The notes under the pieces were generated by a model. It was not told the origin of the DNA and did no database searches. It saw nothing but the letters and a program-made list of their open reading frames with translations. A DNA stretch of 64,000 nt. Origin: Pseudisothecium myosuroides. Taxonomy: Eukaryota; Streptophyta; Bryopsida; Hypnales; Lembophyllaceae. The stretch's first letter is position 1; every line of letters starts with the position of its first letter. A program made the position numbers and the translations under genes. The stretch lies in contig OX637296.1 in NCBI GenBank assembly GCA_951799445.1, positions 17,980,001 to 18,044,000 of the forward strand. Reading direction: 5' to 3'. This document shows, piece after piece, positions 60,801-64,000 of this stretch.

Positions 60801-63800
60801 AATCGCAAACCCCCACTGCACAAACACAGACATGAATGAGGCGCCAAGTTTTGAAAATTGCACAGAACTGGACTTCCAAAAAAAGCACTGTAGAATTGCT
60901 ACACTAAAAATCACCAAAGTCCCCACAATAAATAAGCATAGGGATACTACTACGTGCTCAGTATGTTCGTGTGCATCAACAACACTACAATGAGAGCATC
61001 AAGCCACGCACCTGACACTGAAAGTGAAACGTTGCCAATGAATCAGAAGCGTTCTGTTGAGATGGATGCCCTGCAAAATATCCTGAAGGTTTAGAATCCT
61101 TCCAGGATATGAATGCCCATGATACATATAACTGCCTGAGTGGTAGAACTGGCACAATCCAACTGATGACGAAATGCATCGTGCTAAAATACAGAAAAAT
61201 ATATGCTACGCAGAAATTCTATGCTCTGCGCTCTACACTATACTTTTGCAAGGCAGGAGTGAACACTGAGATACATGGATCCTACCCACAGTAGCTAAAG
61301 GTTAAGTACCTATACCAATTCTGTCAAAAACGCTTGCTTGTTGAGCCCTTCCAAGGTGGCGTATCCTGCATCTAGCATGTGCTCCATGTATGATATAACT
61401 CTGAAGAATTTCAACATTTTGTCAGAACGATAGCAGAAAATACGAGTCTTCGAAACAAATGAGACTCAGGTAGGCCCTTTGCGTAGACTGAAAACAGGGG
61501 TTCCAGAGGACTTAAGAATGTCACTAATAATTCATGCTCTACAACCACCGACAGACAAAATTCAGCAAGGATAAGCATCGCAAAATTCTATCCATATGAC
61601 CAATTTTGCAAAACTTCATTAATCAGGCACCAGGGTTAATTCTCTTATGCTATACGGATACGGGTTCGTCATCAAATTCACAGCGGTGGGAAAAGCTACC
61701 CACTTGGTACAGGCACTGGTGGATTGATGATCTGAAGAGCTTCCATGCTCTGCTGGTTTAAAATCCGTGGCCCTCTGTTCTGCAGCTAGAACGCGCTCTA
61801 CCTGCAAATCCGCTGAAAGTATTACTAAGAGAATATGAAACTTCAGATATCATACATTAAGAATACGCACAACAAAATCCATAAAAAAGTCTTCAATGAG
61901 CATAATGGAACTTCAATATAGAGGAGTGCAAATCAACCTCGGCCATGATTGTGTCGATACACATTTGAAGACCTTTCAATGCAGCACGTTCAGAATTAGC
62001 CATAGCCGTTGCCATCTGTTCACAGCATGCCGCATAAGCTCCATCAACGGGAAGTAATAATCGCGAGATGCTATTTGCCAAATACTGCCATAAGAAACAC
62101 ACCTGTAAGTATACCTACAATTATATGTAAACACGTGCTTGCACACAGACAACATAACCTCTCAGCGACCAATACATCATTTTCAGGTCGCTGCCCGACT
62201 TCAGGGTATTAGATTTGGAGGAAAATCAATTTTCCCAAAATTTCATTCTTTGAATGTCTTTCAAGTCTGCTTACAATTGCGTTGGTTTATCTCAAACTGA
62301 GATCACCAAGGTCAATCTTCTTTAATGTGGAAAAGTGTCTAACATAATCTTAAGAGTTAAGAAATCCATTATTTGGAGAAAATGGTTATATTTTCACTAG
62401 CAATCATTTTCTAATTTTCACTAGGTGATGGTCAAATACAGCATAGCCAAACTTGCAAACTCTAAAGTCAAATGCTCTTATAAATTGATTTGATAGATAT
62501 CTATAAAGATAGTTCTGGAGTTTGACCGTACTGATCATTTCTCTATTATAGTACCTCGGGTCAAATATGCATCTAAACACTTTATGTTTTCATAAATGGG
62601 TGATGAGAACGCACCTGCTGAACTGAAGCCACATTAGATGTGGCTCTATGCACAGAGACCATAAATCCACGAACCGCACGTTCCCCAGCAGATGCGGCTG
62701 CCTCTGCCTGAAAGTCATTTTAAAACCACCAAAGATCATTTCTAACGAACAAGGGAACATCCAGCAGAACTATATTGCCAGAAAAAAAAATCTAGTGAGA
62801 GTAAAAGAGAATGCAGACTAATAGGCCGAGTCCAACGTCAACTGGAATGTCTAAACAAAGCACATAGATAAAGATATTTTGATTACGAACCGCAGTGGCG
62901 GCAGCAGCAGCTACACGTCGGCTCACAGTGGAGCCAATCGAGTAAAGATTTCGCCTCTGCGCAGCTTCATTCAACGCATTCATAGCACTCTCTAATTCTT
63001 CAGTGGTGTACTGGCTGACCTGCAAAGGAACAGAATCCTAAAATATTTAGACCTTATTTCAAGAGCATGAAACACAGTAAGCAAAGAAAGTGCCCTAGAA
63101 TCTAGCAGAAAGGATGTCATATTCGAACACTCTCTTACCAAGTTAACTAGTCCGCCCAAGCAACAAATTATCAACGCCGAATAATAAAATACAAGCCACT
63201 GGGATGCGCACAAACGTATTTTAATGGATGATAGAAGACTGATTTTCCTGTGGGCAGCCTAAATACAGATGCCTGGTACGGACATTTACAACAAGAAACA
63301 GATACGCAAAGATCACTCATAAACACGGTCGTGCTACATCTTGCTTATGAACCTACTTTCTCTGACAGACCTTCCCATGCGCTTCACTAGGCAGTAGAAA
63401 ATGAGAAAGAACACAATAAATCGACTATCACAAGCGGAAAAAACACGAAGGCACGAAGTTGTTCAATGGATTGAAATTTACCTGGTCAAGTAAGCACAAA
63501 AAAACAGCCCTGACATTCATAGCCAAATTTGCAGCCTGTAACATTCAAATACCCCACAGATAGCCCAGAAAAATCAGAATGCACGCCTTTAGGTGAAGTA
63601 GACAATGATAATTAAATATAAATCTGTATTTCCAAGCAAACTCCAATCTGAGACTCTAAAGCACTTACAATCGTCAAGATACCACATCGAATGCATTAAA
63701 ACAAGACCATCCATTTACAAAACCTGAAGTGAGCGAGTAACAAACCTGAGGAGTAAAAAGCACACAGCGAGCTACAGCTTCTTCATTCCAATGCCTAAAA

Positions 63801-63853
63801 TCATCCACGGCAGTTTCGTGTTTTGCTGATTGTTCCTTATTCAACTCCACTAC
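54845..63853 (-). CDS. For1F: Sec10–formin fusion protein, N-terminal part of Sec10 outside window
   Basis: Fifteen exons join in frame: 63746–63853, 63482–63535, 62891–63019, 62615–62707, 61938–62084, 61704–61801, 61316–61400, 61012–61070, 60717–60815, 60525–60611, 60231–60278, 56770–60081, 56413–56606, 55811–56046 and 54845–55660. They give 1,854 residues here. The first eleven exons encode the C-terminal 335 or so residues of exocyst subunit Sec10 (VDDFRHWNEEAVARC, YLANSISRLLLPVDGAY, TIMAEVERVLAAEQRATD, AGYATLEGLNKQAFLTEL, SGGLRLKRDVAEF, AVDEKFELLG). The next exon holds a disordered linker with ten tandem repeats and a proline-rich FH1. The last exons complete an FH2 domain (LKPLHWDKLKAA, FDTEMLEALFG, AAVLKAGNSLNRGTYRGD, FKLDNLLKLDDVKG). 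Sec10 tethers secretory vesicles and FH2 nucleates actin. A fusion of this architecture, For1F, is known in mosses. The 5' exons lie beyond 64,000. Confidence 0.93.
56915..57580 (-). other. FH1 proline-rich region of the formin
   Basis: More than a dozen runs of 5–11 prolines, separated by GGR, GRGA or similar spacers, occupy about 220 residues just before the FH2 domain. FH1 tracts bind profilin–actin and feed the FH2 dimer. The coding strand is very C-rich (complement G-rich), in contrast to the AT-rich neighbourhood. The simple repeats are prone to length change and assembly error. Confidence 0.9.
58212..59459 (-). repeat. Ten tandem ~42-residue repeats in the Sec10–formin linker
   Basis: Ten consecutive units of 39–44 residues follow one pattern: GAYRELDAAEERDAN, then a short variable piece, then SSLRG, RRPNRLSQSSEGRL or a variant. 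Units 1 and 3 share MQET and SYGDRV or NYGDRV endings. Units 2 and 4 share LES(T/S)GFSSLR and SSEGRL endings. An 83–84-residue pair was therefore duplicated as a block. All lie within the single large exon. The unit is acidic followed by basic and Ser/Arg-rich. I recognise no known domain. Confidence 0.88.
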
Positions 63854-64000
63854 CTATTTTGGAAAAGAAAAACAGATAAATTTTAGTTCCGTGTGCAGCA
63901 GCATGAAGTATAAACTTAATGATAGATCCTAATTGAATTAAAAAAAACATTCTGAATAAATAACATGACTGTACAAAATCACGATGAAATTATTGCATCA
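63854..64000 (-). other. Intron of the Sec10–formin gene running off the window
   Basis: The acceptor AAAATAG directly precedes the exon at 63853, so this stretch is the 3' part of an intron whose upstream Sec10 exons are outside the window. Confidence 0.75.

Overview
This window is nuclear DNA of a land plant, most probably a moss. Every multi-exon gene uses GT–AG introns and encodes plant families (CrRLK1L receptor kinase, GT37 fucosyltransferase, plant-type formin, F-box protein). The strongest taxonomic clue is at the right edge: the exocyst subunit Sec10 and a formin are joined in one reading frame. A Sec10–formin fusion (For1F) is known from mosses, and I know of none elsewhere. I cannot name the species.

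Layout. 1–2.4 kb: last six exons of a plus-strand NAD+-dependent glycerol-3-phosphate dehydrogenase. 3.9–5.9 kb: complete minus-strand gene for the PBD-type 20S proteasome beta subunit, convergent with the first gene. 6.7–8.1 kb: single-exon protein kinase (−) whose DFG motif reads DYE. 9.7–11.1 kb: single-exon F-box protein (−). 12–17.5 kb: transposon-rich DNA. 17.6–20.5 kb: two-exon CrRLK1L (FERONIA/THESEUS-type) receptor kinase (−). 22–38 kb: AT-rich repeats with no recognisable host gene. 39.4–41.3 kb: two-exon GT37 fucosyltransferase (−). 42.5–54.8 kb: repeats, including a decayed Ty3/gypsy element and a 1-kb near-perfect inverted repeat. 54.8–64 kb: Sec10–formin fusion (−), whose 5' part lies beyond the window.

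The repeat landscape is dominated by non-autonomous elements bounded by TTAA, with termini close to CCCCTAAAGGACC. At least twelve pairs of ends fall into several length classes (about 220, 536, 564, 575, 635, 911 and 920–935 bp). One copy sits inside another. Comparing the filled site with the matching empty site inside the inserted copy shows that TTAA is the duplicated target. That is the signature of piggyBac-type transposition, but no transposase is visible here. Smaller families resemble pogo/mariner MITEs with TA targets.

The host genes are not an operon. Three concern the cell surface: the CrRLK1L wall-sensing receptor, the GT37 wall-glycan fucosyltransferase and the Sec10–formin protein linking exocytosis to actin. 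I see no evidence that they are co-regulated.
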